Below, one piece after another: positions 1-11,590 of a stretch of 64,000 nt of DNA (its first letter is position 1; each line of letters begins with the position of its first letter). The position numbers and the translations under genes are program-made. The notes below the pieces were generated by a model, which had not been told where the DNA came from, did no database searches, and saw only the letters and a list, made by a program, of their open reading frames with translations. The DNA comes from Marthasterias glacialis (lineage: Eukaryota > Echinodermata > Asteroidea > Forcipulatida > Asteriidae): NCBI GenBank assembly GCA_911728455.2, contig OU452234.1:4872049-4936048 (forward strand). Reading direction: 5' to 3'.

Positions 1-29
1 AGCGAATGAATAGACCCAATATTGGGATA

Positions 30-260
30 GGTGTACAAGCCAGGGGGGCATGAAAGGAGGGGGGGGGGGGGCAGTTGCCTTCCAAATTCGGGCAAACAGT
101 GGGGAAGAGCAGGAAGAAGAAGAAAAACAAAACCTTTTCGTTAGAAGTTGGTACTTAAATGTGTGTTTATCTGAGTGTACAATTTCGGGCAAATCAACCC
201 CCTTTCTTAATAATCAAAGAGTCCGTTTATGCCTATGTTTCAATCAGCGAGATGAATTAT
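30..260 (+). repeat. Dispersed repeat with poly-G tract, copy 1
   Basis: The sequence runs through 'gtgtacaagccagggggg', a poly-G run and 'cagttgcc', then 'aaattcgggcaaacagtggg', 'agaagttggtact' and 'atttcgggcaaatcaaccc'. The same ordered blocks occur at about 55847-56070 in the same orientation. It is therefore a dispersed element rather than a gene, although a 71-codon open frame crosses it. Confidence 0.7.
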
Positions 261-363
261 TATGAAATTCATGCCAGTGCAAATCCCCCTGGGAAATATT
301 TCCGTGTGCAATACTGTCGAGATAGCATTTTAATACCTCTCAAATCACAGTTGCCTTTTTTTC

Positions 364-930
364 TCTCTATTGCAACAACTGAAATAAGCTAATTCATGAA
401 CGGGCTCAAAAATCCCTGACATGACGTATAAGTCGTTCATTTTAAATGCGTTGTAAATCGATACGTGATTACCAAATTTGTTGAAATCTGCACGGGTTGG
501 TTTGTATGGTGTACTATTAATGAAAACTGCATGATGGAAAAGGCCAATTAACTCCCCCGAAAGGCACTTGACATACCGGCCTCCCTTTTAGATAAGTTTG
601 CAACTTGGCAATGTATTTGGGCTAGCAGGATGGCGAGTTGATTTGAACCCGGTATCGCTTGTCACGAAGCAGCCAAGCCTAAAGTAATCAACATTCAATT
701 ATTTAACAAGTAAATCATCAACAGAAAAACCAACAACAAACAACACCATGTATCTTAGGCTGGTAAGAGGCTGGTTAAGAAAGTTCAGCTTATAAATCTT
801 GACCAAGACTTCACATAATATTCCAATCTTTATGTCTGGGAACTATGCATTGTATGCTCTTTTCGAAACCCCTTTGGGCTCTGTCAGTAATTTTTAAAAC
901 GCACACTTTCGTTACGGGACTTCAGACAGG
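364..930. other. Non-coding stretch, no feature recognised
   Basis: I see no open frame of note and no repeat with a second copy in the window. A weak tRNA B-box-like string (gatttgaacccggtatc, about 641-657) may be the remnant of an old SINE on the minus strand. Confidence 0.4.
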
Positions 931-1178
931 CGGACGGTGCCTTACAACTGGAGCCTGAGCCCAACGCCGTGGCTTCGAAAACGGCCACAGTATTTAGCAC
1001 GATTTCCCATTAGGCCTTACTGCAAAGCTCAGCGAACGTTGCGCGGTAGTAATTTCTGATTTCGTCACACTTTAAAAAAGTGTTGTATCGAGGCATTTAC
1101 TTATTCTGTCTTTTATAAATCAATTCTTGGGGTCAAAAGGTATTCTGCAGAAAGTATAGGCCTAGTAAGCTAATCCGA

Positions 1179-1363
1179 GCAGCTAGTTCATGGGCGTTTA
1201 CACCACCACAGCTAGCTGTGGCTTCCGAACGCGCGCGTCACACGACGCGCGCGTCAGCGCTCGTATGTACCAATCAGCATAGAGGGTTCACAGTGCGTGT
1301 GCGTCGTCGCGCGCGTACGGCGGTCACATCTGCGGTGGTGTAAACGCCCATGAACGGGCTGCT
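1179..1363. mobile_element. MITE with about 30-bp terminal inverted repeats
   Basis: The left end (gagcagctagttcatgggcg, then tttacaccacc) is the inverse of the right end (ggtggtgtaaacgcccatga, then acgggctgct). The interior is CpG-rich, with direct copies of 'acgcgcgcgtca'. There is no coding capacity. This is a non-autonomous DNA element by structure; the superfamily is unknown because I see no convincing target-site duplication. Confidence 0.75.
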
Positions 1364-2117
1364 TGGGTGAGTCTAGCCAGGCAGACCACCCGGAGGCAAT
1401 TTAGTGACTGGTCCCCATGTGTTTTACTTTTACAATAGCACGAGACCACCTGCAAACCTTAAGGTTGAACGCTATGTACATTGTAGTAAAACTATTAATA
1501 TTATTATTTATACATTTGATAGTAAAATGAATCCCAAAGTTACCCCCCATGCACACTGCCTAATTCCAGTTCGTTAACACACTTCCTGGCGTAAAAGGTT
1601 ATTCCACACCGCAAGTTTCCGACACAAGCTGGACTCCACTCAAAAAGTGCCACGAATTTGAACAAATGCCCAAATCACAGTTCGTGAATCGATCGGAAAA
1701 GTTAACTTTGCCTAAATAAAATCCCGCTTCCCAATGCTGGCTGAGTTGCCTGGAGGGTTTTATAAGCTATTATTGACAGCCTTTGAGCGTGGGATGGAAG
1801 AGTTTCCGCGGTTATTTTTTCTCATTTTATTGCGAACAAAATTCAAATGACAAGCGTCTATGTGTGATCTATATAAAACAAACATTGAATGCATTGGCGT
1901 TTGTGCATTATCATAGAATGAAATCACTCGGTGAAATCTTTTCCATTTCACTTGGTTTCGCCTCTAGAAATGGAATAGTCCAGATTTTACCTCGTTATTC
2001 TGATCTTTATAATTATATCATTCTGCAAAAATGCACTCATGCATCCAATATTATTACAGTAGGCTATACATTTTTTTATAGCGTCTCATAGCGCTTATTG
2101 TTTACCTGGGTATTGTT

Positions 2118-2235
2118 TTTGAACAGAGGGTATATGCACAGCCGTTTTCCTACAGTAAATTTACGGCCGTTTTGACCTCATTGAGGGCGCTGTTGTCCAT
2201 GTCTGTCTGGGCTCATGACGTCAGACGCGTAAGGT
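2118..2235 (+). repeat. Dispersed repeat, copy 1 (inverse copy at 57168-57296)
   Basis: The blocks 'gcacagccgttttcctacag', 'gacctcattgagggcgctgt' and 'ctcatgacgtcagac' recur in reverse complement at 57168-57296, where the element abuts a long (CAA)n tract. It is non-coding and class unknown. Confidence 0.7.
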
Positions 2236-2438
2236 CTGTTATTCAACACAATGTCTGGGGCTTTCATACTGAATGCTGACATGATATATATTGTCTTTAC
2301 AGATTAAAATGGGCACGATTGCCAATTTTACCCTAAACACTTTCAATTCCTGGCGTGTCGCATCCAAGTATGCTGTGCAATGATGCCGATATAACTCTCT
2401 TTTAACAAGGTTTATTTGATTTTGACATGCCTCCGCAG

Positions 2439-4650
2439 GAGACTCAAGCGCGTGAGAGCATCGGTCACCGGTAGTCCCGACAGAGGCTGGAGCTGGTCGA
2501 AAAGTCGTGGAAAAGCGATGGAGGACATTGAGTCAGGACACCACACCGAGTTGGACGCGTCTAAGCTGCACAGCATCAGCCCGGCGAAATCGTCTCCCTC
2601 CTCTTCACGCCTCGATCAAGATCTGAACGAGCGGCGGAGGTCGTCGACCAGGATCAAGGTGTTACCCGAGGTGGCCTTGTCACGAAGCTCCAGTGTATCG
2701 GCTCATTCATTACAACAGAAAGCCGAGGACGGTCCTGACGAGGAAGGTCAGAGTGCGAACGAGGATGAGTTATCTTCTATTTTCAACAAAGGTCTTAAGT
2801 TGGAGGCAGCGGAGAACAGGGAAGCCTCAAAGGGCATCTCTGAAGTTAAACCACCCCCAGATAGCGAGCCGTGTTCCGAATACGAGCTCATACAATGTGG
2901 GACTGCCGAAGCACCAAACGAACAAGACGCTAAAACCGCCACGACTTGCCAAGTAAACACTGTCCCGACAATACTTCAGACGCAACCCAGCGAAGAACAC
3001 GGTGAGAGCGAGCTTCCGAACGCTGGTGTCTCCGGCGTTTCAGCGAGGGCAAACCATAAAGACCAAGCGAAAGAATTGTATAAGAGAAGGTCTTACAGTT
3101 TTGACAACATTCCTGTTTTGGGAGAGGGTGGATACACCGAGCTGCAGCGTGTCATTTCGGCCACCCTGATGCCAGGAAGAGGTCGGAGCGCGAGCGAAAG
3201 CCAAGGACATTCCCTTAAAAGTCCGAAAACCACGGTCAGCTTCGCTGATGCGACTGCATCCGGAACTTCTAAAGCAGACCCAACGTATTTTACACTCATA
3301 CCCGATTCAGAGCTCGAACCGAAGCACGAGAAGCGATACAGGACACTTCCTCCCGTTAAATCAAACGATACAGCTAACGCCTCCTCCGGCAACGTCAAAA
3401 GAAAATTTAATCTCAGTTCGTTTAAGATCTCTAGGAAGAGTAAAAAATCACAAAAGAAAAAGAACAAGACCCCGCCCAGTTCCCCTGCACGGAGTTCCAA
3501 TCAAGAAACCTCGTCCGCAATCTACGAAGAACCAAAGTTCCCCGAGGAACCGAACCCCGCCACAAGTCCGGTTTACTTTGTTCTGGAGCAGCCGAAGGAA
3601 GAGAAGAATGCCATAAAGCATTGTGAGGAGAACATCCTCTCAAATGATTCCAAAACCGGAAGTAAATCATCCACATTCAAAAACTCTCCCAAAAATCGCA
3701 TAAAGAGCAAAGGTACCAAGAACATCCCTAAACATAAGACGAAACCTAAACCTGAAAACCTCGAGAATTCAGACGACGTTTATGAAGATTTGGAGGTTCC
3801 TATAGAAAGCACAAAAGTAGATGAAGTACGTGTGTATGATACACTCGAACCAGGCCCTCTTCCACCCCCCGTTCCATCAAACAAGAACAGCGGTCCTATT
3901 ATAGGGAGAACTAACACTGGGGCGCCGCTGAGACAGTTCCAGTCAGCTCGTCGAGAGCTACCAAGTAGGCCTTCTCAGAACGTTTATGATTGCATCGAGC
4001 GGGGAGCCTTTCCATCGCCAGGATCGAAGCCGAGATCGCAAACCCTCCTCCCCGTGGCAAGAAGAGGGTCGAGCCCGTCCCCACAGAGGTTCAACAAAGC
4101 ACCGTCAGCAGCGTACGATTCCCTCTGCCCCACCACTCTGCCAGGGCAACTCAAAGCAGCTTCCGTGAGGCGTGGTTCATCTCCGGTGACAGCCAGGCGC
4201 GAAGCAGATGCAGTCTACGATCTTTTAAATCCGGACACCTTCACTCCACAGCCTTCAGGTGGTTCCGCCAAGCCACTTGCGCCGCGTCCTGAAGTAAGTC
4301 CCAAGCCCAGATCACTACGGCTTCCAAAGAATGCCAGCCTCACCTACGACACCTTACACCAGGAGTTTCAGATGAGACGGGGCTCTTTAGGAACTAGGCC
4401 TGGAATTAACACCAGCCCGAAACCTTTTCAGAGATCGAATTCCTTGTCGAAGATACAAAAAGGCCGCCCTGATATCTCCCCCAAACCATTGATAACTCAG
4501 GGACAAAGCTCTGTGAACACAAAACCAGCAGTTCCGAGGAAACCCAATCTAAACGGGAACACAAATAAACACACGAATGACGACTCGACAAATTGCGAAG
4601 ACCCTGTTTATTTTACCCTGAATCCAAATGCTTCATCTGAGCCTGTTTAG
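2439..4650 (+). CDS. Gene 1, last exon: cytoplasmic tail of a multi-tyrosine receptor
   Basis: This is the 3' terminal coding exon of a gene that starts upstream of the window. The 3' splice site is CTCCGCAG|GA at 2438/2439, phase 2. The open frame continues 23 nt further 5' only with non-ATG starts, so it does not begin here. It encodes about 736 residues ending in YFTLNPNASSEPV and a TAG stop. No domain fold is visible; the sequence is hydrophilic and Ser/Pro/Lys-rich, as expected of an intracellular tail. Tyrosines sit in repeated Y-x-x-L/I contexts: YELI, YTEL, YFTL, YRTL, YFVL, YEDL, YDTL, YDCI, YDSL, YDLL, YDTL and YFTL, plus YEEP. RRxS sites, Pro-rich SH3-type stretches (PGPLPPPVPSNK, KPAVPRKP) and a polybasic run (KSKKSQKKKNK) are also present. 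It starts RRLKRVRASV, matching the tail start of gene 2 (RKLQKIRSKV) at the same intron phase, so it is a paralogue. The transmembrane and extracellular exons are not seen and presumably lie before position 1. Tyrosine phosphorylation and SH2-domain docking are inferred from the motifs. Confidence 0.85.
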
Positions 4651-4947
4651 CTGAAACTGTGTACTAATTTTTCATACGTAAAATCAAGGATACTATCAAG
4701 TACAAACGTCAGCTTATGACTCAAACTCTGTAAATTGGACACTTTCCAAAGAGATTTGAAAAATATTTTTGAATAATGGTAATTTTGTTGATCCATGGAT
4801 GAGACTTGAGTATGTTATTTTGTGAATCAGTTTCTGCAAATCAGAAATTCATTGAGTGTTGTGATTCCGCACATAAAGTTATGAGGTAGGACTCGACATG
4901 CAGCGCACTTTACTTAACACGTTCCTCTAAAGTCAGACATTTTGTAA

Positions 4948-5079
4948 TGAGAGACTTTGAAACAATAGGTGGCAGCAGACTTTACCAGGTAAATTGTCAT
5001 TGTGACGTAGTTATGAGCATGAGCACTTGGATACCTGGTATAAGTCTGCTGCCATCCAGCGTCCTTAAAAGTCTCCCAT
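4948..5079. mobile_element. MITE family A, copy 1
   Basis: The left arm (gagactttgaaacaataggt, then ggcagcagac) and right arm (gtctgctgccatccagcgtc, then cttaaaagtctccca) are inverse to each other. The interior is about 50 bp with 'atgagcatgagc'. It lies 298 bp after the gene 1 stop. Other copies are at 11591, 14591, 28683 and 62558, with fragments at 22853, 23482, 23979 and 55363. Confidence 0.85.
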
Positions 5080-6538
5080 TGGGCAAAAATTAATGGTCAT
5101 TTCCCAGATTCGGAAAACACTACATCGATGTTGTTATGTTATTCCTGATCAGGCAGCCATTTCCCAAGTGGGCAGGACGTACGGATTCATTTTTGGCAGA
5201 AGTCATGTGATACGTTGCGCTCTTTCATTACCAAAAAAATAATAATAATAATAATAAGATAAATAAAATATAAAAAAATATACAAAAAACTTATGCGTGT
5301 ATTTGAACTTTTGAGGAAGACTTGGGTTCTTCTCAAGTACGCACTTTGACGCGTGAAGGAAACCAAATCCCTCAATTTAACGTAAGAATGCTCGCGAGAC
5401 TTGCACAGGTTTTTTTTTCAGAATGTAACTCTGTTGTGTGTTATCAAACTGGACTAGATTGTCTGAGCAAGGAGCTAAGAGACAAACCAACCCCTATCAT
5501 TGTCAGCCGAACGGCCATCTCTGCCGATTCTGACAAGCTCCCTGCAAATATTAAAATTTCCTAGTGTCTTTTTCTGCAAGGAGGAAAACGAAACCTAGTA
5601 ATATTAATCGCAGTGAGTAGTGTATTGGTTTATCCTATTGGTAAGTCACTACGTCATACGCGCGCGCATTGGTAGTACGCGCATAATTTTATGTTCCGCT
5701 GGTTCCAAAGCTGGCATTCGTTTTGTGTGTGATTTAACCTAAAAACCTTGGTTTTTTTTAACGGTTGGACAATCTTTTTCAAACAGAGGAGTACATTATT
5801 ATGAAGATTTAGTGTTGATCAACACATGTGTTAAATACAACAATCCAGCTTGGTTAGTTTTTGCGTAAATCGTTGTAGAAACTTTTTTGCCAATGCGTTT
5901 GAAATGGGGTTTCTGATGATGTTGGGAGCCAGCACGTGTGAATTGGGCGTGGCTTGTGCTGTAATAACGTCAGACCTACCAACAGGATAGAGCAATCAAA
6001 TTATTTAAAAGCAAATTTATTTAAATATATTCAAAGGAAGAACATTGTCCAATGAGGAAATAAGATCCGTAATTGATTAGTCAAGACTCATAATTGATGA
6101 TTTACATAATTCGACTGGCTGGCTTTTTATCAGCAAGTTGAGATTGATAACAAATCCTCATCAAAAATAATAGTAATAATTTAATATGCCTAATGCTGTT
6201 GATTAATCCATCATTTAGGTAATAAGCAGCAATTTATAATACGTGTGTAAATACAATACGGAATTGTCATTAATAATAATAATACTATTATTATTGTTGT
6301 TGTTTATTGATTATTGCTATTTATTTATTATTATTATTATTATAACGTATACGGTACGAGAAGGAAAAACCTGAAAGCGAAAACTAACCAAATGTTTGTA
6401 CATAATCGTTTGTTGATTTTCAATTTATGTTTGAAAAAAAGATGTGGAAATGCATACTATTTTTGAAAAAGCATTAATTAGTCAATAATTATTGTTTGCG
6501 GAAGCCGCCCGTTACTTTTTACAAGATTCAATATGGAC
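5080..6538. other. AT-rich intergenic stretch
   Basis: There are short (AAT)n runs near 5237-5255 and ATT-rich runs near 6270-6345. A splice-donor-like gtaagt occurs at 5641, but no ATG-bearing exon precedes it. I support no gene here. Confidence 0.5.
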
Positions 6539-6700
6539 TCTCGTCACGGTCTAGTGGTTAATCTATCTGCTATTAAATGTGGGGGTCGAGGGTTCGAATC
6601 CCACTCGATGCATTTGGATTGTTTGTGGTGCATTTCTCGGGAAATAACTGAGTATTATGTACAGTGCTTATCACGCATCGTGTGAGGGTTTTCATTTTTT
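6539..6700 (+). mobile_element. tRNA-derived SINE
   Basis: A box-like 'ggtctagtggtta' is followed about 40 bp on by the B box 'ggttcgaatcc' (6591). A conserved non-tRNA tail then follows: 'tctcgggaaataactgagta', 'tacagtgctta' and 'cacgcatcg'. The same tail follows the B boxes at 8754 and 30461. The 5' and 3' ends do not form an acceptor stem, so it is a SINE and not a functional tRNA. Confidence 0.75.
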
Positions 6701-6846
6701 AGCACAGAAATGTAGTCCTGCTTATAAAGGTTATTACCAGCCAACATATCATGTAAATTACAATGCTTGTGACTGGTACTCCGCCACTTATTATAGCAAG
6801 CTTGTTTTCCTGCTCAACGCGTTATTTGAAATGGAGCTAATAGTTC

Positions 6847-7020
6847 ATTAAAGGGGCTGAATCGTCGTGATTATAGCAGTAAATAGATCAGATCTTGACA
6901 AAGAGGGCATCCTTTGTGATTTCACCGCAAGCCCTCGCGTGTGCAGTATCTGGGTAAGAGTTCATCTTTCCATGCACAGCCACAGGCTTGCTATAATCAT
7001 AACGAAACAACCCCTTTAAT
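6847..7020. mobile_element. MITE with about 32-bp inverted termini
   Basis: The left end 'attaaaggggctg' with 'tgattatagca' is the inverse of the right end 'tgctataatca' with 'caacccctttaat'. A TAGTT string on both sides may be the target duplication. The interior is unrelated non-coding sequence. No second copy was found in the window. Confidence 0.75.
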
Positions 7021-7557
7021 ATAGTTACACCAATTGTTTCTATTGACTAACAACATGAATACTTAATATTGTTTTCATTTTGTGAATGGTCTTTCTTAAG
7101 CTCATTGTATGGGAAGAGATGAACTCGTTAACATATCGAGTTTTATTGTTAAAGACTGTGGTTGATTTTACTGTGTGTTTCTGGAAACTAATTCCACCTA
7201 CCTTTTTTAGTATAAGTAGAGCGAAGTTATCTTACAGTTTTGGCGGTGTCTTTCCAGTTACAGTTTTCTTCCGTCATTGTATACAGATTTAGTTTTAATT
7301 ACTTGAATTATTTATTTGTTTTTGTAAGCGTCGGCTGTCCATACTACACGCACCAAGGGTTGGTAAACGACACGGCCATGACATTACAAACAAAAGGGTT
7401 TTGTCAACCAAGGACGTGTATTATCATTTCCTTGATCGGTAACAGCGATATCAAGTCATGTCAGGCGGAATGGTGCAGTTGTTGTCCGTATGCAAAAAAG
7501 ACAAAACTGGAGTTTACATGTATATCTAAAAAAAATAAAAAATAAAAAAAAAAATAT

Positions 7558-7870
7558 TAAAGGTAAAATATTATAGGATTGGTAAAGCTGATAGTGCAGT
7601 GTTCTTACTTTGTGTGATTCACCATATACATGAATAAAAAACCTGTGACAATTTTGGCGCAATCTGTCGTTAGAGTCAGGAGAAAATAGTGAAAAAAAAC
7701 GTGCCAGTTTTCAGCATGTAAACACTTTGTCCCTAATTTCGGTTGTTACAATCGAAATTAAAATTGGGTCCTCATATATGCAAATTCTCTTCGATTTTGA
7801 CAGTATTTCAGACGGAAATATTTCTATGGAAGTTTGGTACTGGTATGAACTTCATCACTGATCTTTCGTA
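7558..7870 (+). mobile_element. Left half of a foldback element (family D)
   Basis: It matches, in order, the left arm of the full element at 54067-54620: 'aaaggtaaaata', 'aaagctgatagtgcagtgtt', 'gagtcaggagaaaatag', 'cagcatgtaaac' and 'atttcagacggaaata'. The right arm is missing, so this is a truncated derivative. Confidence 0.65.
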
Positions 7871-8698
7871 CTGATTCTAACACAAAAACAATTTTCGATG
7901 AATAACAATCATGTATTCTACCATTTAATTAATGTTAGCCATTGAAGACTATATGAAAACTGACGTCCTTTGACAAGTAATGAAGGGCTCCAGGACACGG
8001 ATTATTGAAAAATATAATTTGAAAATAACTACAAGTATAATAATAACTACATGGATATTATTTTTTCAAAATGATCACTGGAATAAAATATATTGAAATG
8101 ATAAATCGCTTGAAATTCTGTATGATTGTATCGACCCAATATAGATAACGCATGTAAAATAGAAGTAAAATCATTATACAGTTCCCCTTTGTGTTAAAAT
8201 TTCTTTGTATGCGATAAAAGTATTGAAAGTTTCTTGAATAGTGAGTCAAAGACCGGCCATTTCCTTGTTCGGTTTAATGTCATGCAAAACAGACATTCGT
8301 ATTATACGGAAACTAAACGAGGAAAAATTAGTACCGAAAATAACCGTTTAAAATGATTTTGTGGGAACTATACTCATTTATAAGAACATGATAAAATTAT
8401 GGTTTCAAAAGGAATATAAATAAATATCTAAAAAAAAAATTGCATGACAAAAGCAATGTCGTAGGGAAAGTGTTACTGCGCCTCTGATGGTAGACAGGTT
8501 TAGGTTCTCGGGGGAATATGCTGCACGTTTGTTTTCTTCATTTTTAAAAGGTTTTTTTTTTTTTTTTTTTTTTTGACAGTTTGTTCTGTTTAGCTGTATA
8601 ATCGGGACTTGATTACCATAGGTTACTTACTGACTTGTCACAGCGGGTGACTGAGATTAAACGAGCCTGCCCGGATTCGAACTGCCTCTGCCTACCGG

Positions 8699-8880
8699 GC
8701 AGTCTCGGTAGTCTAGTTGGTAAGACAACTTCTCTAGAATTGCGGGGGTCGTGGGTTCGAATCCCACCCGAGGAAAAAGCCTGTGAATATTTTTTTTCAC
8801 AGGTCTCGGGAAAGTACTGAGTATACAGTGCTTAACACACATCGGTGTATGGGTAAAAGTTACAACTAAAAGCGAAAGGA
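8699..8880 (+). mobile_element. tRNA-derived SINE
   Basis: The tRNA-like head contains 'ggtagtctagttggtaagac' (A box) and 'gtgggttcgaatcccacccg' (B box at 8754). The tail is 'tctcgggaaagtactgagta' then 'tacagtgcttaacacac'. It is the most complete of the three related SINEs. A reversed B-box-like piece (cggattcgaactgcc, about 8672) lies directly upstream, suggesting an older SINE in the opposite orientation. Confidence 0.8.
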
Positions 8881-9070
8881 AATGCACATTTTGTTCAGGT
8901 TCATATAGCTGAAATTGGGTGCTTTTCTAAATCATCTTGGTAGTTATCACATATTGTACATTTATTTTAGCATTCCCCCTCCATAGATTTGGTGTAAATG
9001 TTGCTATGCCGTGAACTTTTGCTAGGTGTGTGTGGGTGTGCCCCCCCCCCCCTATCACGAGTTATTAAAC

Positions 9071-9180
9071 GAGTCAAGCGGCTTCGGCTACGGCTGCTGG
9101 CTGCAGCGATCACGTTGAAGAAGGCCTTTTCAGCGACTCAGCTGCAGCCACTGCCGAAGCCGTCATCTTGGACACGGCCA
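9071..9180. mobile_element. GC-rich inverted-repeat element (family I)
   Basis: 'gcggcttcggctacggctgc' at the left is approximately inverse to 'gcagccactgccgaagccgt' at the right, giving a foldback of about 110 bp. Related fragments lie at 931-1010, 14431-14580, 22540-22711 and 25021-25151. These share the G/C-rich 'agccg' blocks and, in some copies, 'gtccgaaat'-type ends. Confidence 0.55.
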
Positions 9181-10094
9181 AAATTATGACGATTTTATAG
9201 AGCGCCCTCTAGGGAGGGAGACCTTATTACGTTCATAATAAGTCGATGACAGGTTGTTATGACTGGGGTTTCCATTTTTAATGATGAACTGAGCTGGTAC
9301 TTTTTTTTACGAGCAGGTAAATTGTTTTAATAAATAATGTATACAAAATAATACAATTTCAATTATTAGTCTGCCCATTCACATTCATGTTAACGAAAGG
9401 CCTCATCAGGAATCAGGACAAAATGGGCGTGCCTGTACGGTGCAGTTAGTGTGAGCTTTAAAGACTCCTTCGAGAATAGGTGGGAATGTGAGGGGGGCAT
9501 CCAACATTCGGCACAGCGCCAGAATGTTGCATGTGTGCGGTTGATGAATGTGGTAATGAAACCTTGGCACACGTTGGACTAAGGACCTTGGGGAAATAGG
9601 AACCTTGGAGGGAAGCTTGATTTTTAGGGGGGTTGCTGATTTCGCTTGACACTGACAACTGCAAGATACTGGTCAGTGAATAGTTTTATTTATTTGTGTA
9701 TATATTTTTTATCTATTTATTGATAATTGATTATTATTATTTGTGCTATTTGTTTTTTTAATTTCATTATTATTGTTTTGTTTGGGGATGAGGGTTGGGG
9801 GAATGGAAGACCCAATTTCCATTGTAGCAAAAAACGTTCACCCTTAGCAAGGTGGAGAGTGTTTTATCTGGCAAAGTTTGTTATGAAACAAAATGTGGGG
9901 GGGGGGGTGACCCCTTGCCCCTTATGCCCTAACCACTATTGTCCCTCTTGCCCCCTCCCTGACCCCCAGCTCCGTCACCGCAAGAATTCACGATTGAAAC
10001 TTATGTCAAGACTCGTCGTCCGTAATCAAACTTGAAGAATTGATAACAACATTTATAGTACTACGGTTAGCAGCGGTTTCAAATGGAAATCGCA

Positions 10095-10330
10095 CAGTTT
10101 CAGAAAAAACAAAACAAAACAAAAACCGTCGAGCAGAAATAAAACAAAAACCGTCGAGCAGAAACAAAACAAAATGGGCTCAGGGATATTAAGTGACGAC
10201 TGGGTGTCGATACGGTGCGCTGGCCATGGTAGCGAGGTTGGTGGCGAGAGGGTATCGATACGGTGCGCTGGCCATGGTAGCGAGGTTGGTGGCGAGAGGG
10301 TATCGATACGGCGCGCTGGCCACGAGGTTG
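10095..10330 (+). repeat. Short direct repeat and 48-bp minisatellite
   Basis: Two copies of 'aaaaccgtcgagcagaaa' (10121-10165) are followed by a 48-bp tandem unit starting 'tcgatacggtgcgctggcc' at 10207, 10255 and 10303. The third unit is shortened. The open frames on both strands here simply follow the in-frame 48-bp period. Confidence 0.85.
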
Positions 10331-10872
10331 TGATAAGAACGCAATTGAGGTTTTACACGAAAGCAAGTCATGGTCTGCGCGTACTCGTGCTGCGGGTATA
10401 GAACGCGTTTTGCGTCTCACTTTTTCCAACACGGCTACATCCATAATAAAGCGAGTGTTTTATTAGTAGATGTGTGATCCAGGATGAGGCAACATAGCTT
10501 TTAGTTTTTCTTTGCCAATATCTTCAACTGATGAAGAAGGTTTCCAGCTCTATGCACAAGGTAATCCGAAGCATTTTGTGACCTATAGTTTGGTTTATTT
10601 CCTACATGTAAATCTCATTGTGAAAAGATGCAAATTAAAGGCGAAGTTAAAGTTCATTATTTGAGGGAGCGGGTTTTCATTTACAACGTCGTGGCACCGC
10701 CTAAATACTTGAACATTTGTCAAATCAAATTTATCAATTTAGACATTTTGTTATGTATCAACGTAGTGTAATATTGTGATATTAATTTTGTAAACTATAA
10801 TGGATATTTTTAAACTTCAACTTAGATGCAACTTAGTCACTTTATTTTCTTACATTTTCCCCCCATTTTCAG

Positions 10873-11269
10873 GCGGACCTATCGTGAAGGTTGCCGTTGT
10901 AGTACATACAGTCTAGTGAATCCAACACTTGTATTAGGAAAAAGATGTTTGCTAAACAGCGCCCTCTATCTTAAAGAGAGAAGGATGTTCACTCCACAGT
11001 GGATTCTGGCGATTTCCATAGCAACATCAGTATCTTTTTGCGTTCTTCTGATCGGCCTAACCATCTTTATCTGCGCCGTGGGGAGGAGCCCGGCGAGCGT
11101 CGTCATCGACCCCGACCGAGATGAAGAAAGTTCGGATGAAAACGAGTCCCGTTCGAAAGTAGCTCAAGAGGAGAGGGGGTTGTGCACGGGTGACGGGGAG
11201 CGGCGCAGTGAAGATAATGACGAGGAAGTGACTCGAGTACTTCCATTTGAGTCGCAGTTAGTCGAATAG
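10873..11269 (+). CDS. Orphan terminal exon: transmembrane helix plus acidic tyrosine-free tail
   Basis: A strong acceptor with a pyrimidine tract (tttccccccattttcag) precedes 10873, phase 2 in this frame. The exon encodes about 131 residues. It has a basic, Cys-containing lead, then a clear transmembrane helix (WILAISIATSVSFCVLLIG and following), then about 60 residues of acidic tail (DPDRDEESSDENESRSK onwards) ending LPFESQLVE and TAG. An AATAAA lies 75 nt after the stop. The helix resembles that of gene 2 (QILAVFSVAVCVV against WILAISIATSVSFCVL), but the tail has no tyrosine. It may be the last exon of a third cluster member lacking the signalling tail, an alternative terminal exon, or an independent small protein starting at the internal ATG at 10986 (94 residues). 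No upstream exon was identified. I am confident of the open frame and helix, not of the gene model. Confidence 0.55.
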
Positions 11270-11343
11270 TCGAGTCACAGTAGTCGAATAGTCAGCCATG
11301 GACCACGGCTATAGTCTTACAAACACAATTAGTTGTAGCCACT

Positions 11344-11349
11344 AATAAA
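11344..11349 (+). promoter_or_regulatory. Polyadenylation signal AATAAA
   Basis: A canonical hexamer lies 75 nt after the TAG of the 10873-11269 exon, supporting it as a real 3' terminal exon. Confidence 0.5.
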
Positions 11350-11590
11350 CTCACTCTACCAGTCTTCGAACTGAACCGACTTGTATACTGAATCGAATAG
11401 CTGACTTTTGGAGTTCTTGAAAACTCTCTTTGAATTTTAAGAAAAACAAGACATTAATCAGAAAACTGAACATGAACAATCTAAACTAGAAAAGGGTTTA
11501 TTATTGTCCTTATACATATGAGTCCTAATATTGTTGATAAGGCATTAAGTAGTAAGGTAGAGCTATGCAGTTTCATGCTTAATCTATAAT

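Noticed and set aside
3093..3500. 135-codon minus-strand frame opposite gene 1
   Set aside because: It is an antisense shadow of the gene 1 tail exon and has no features of its own.
7321..7545. Cys-rich frame (GCPYYTHQGLVNDT and following)
   Set aside because: It has no clear acceptor or start, ends in a poly-A-rich stretch, and has no family resemblance; probably chance.
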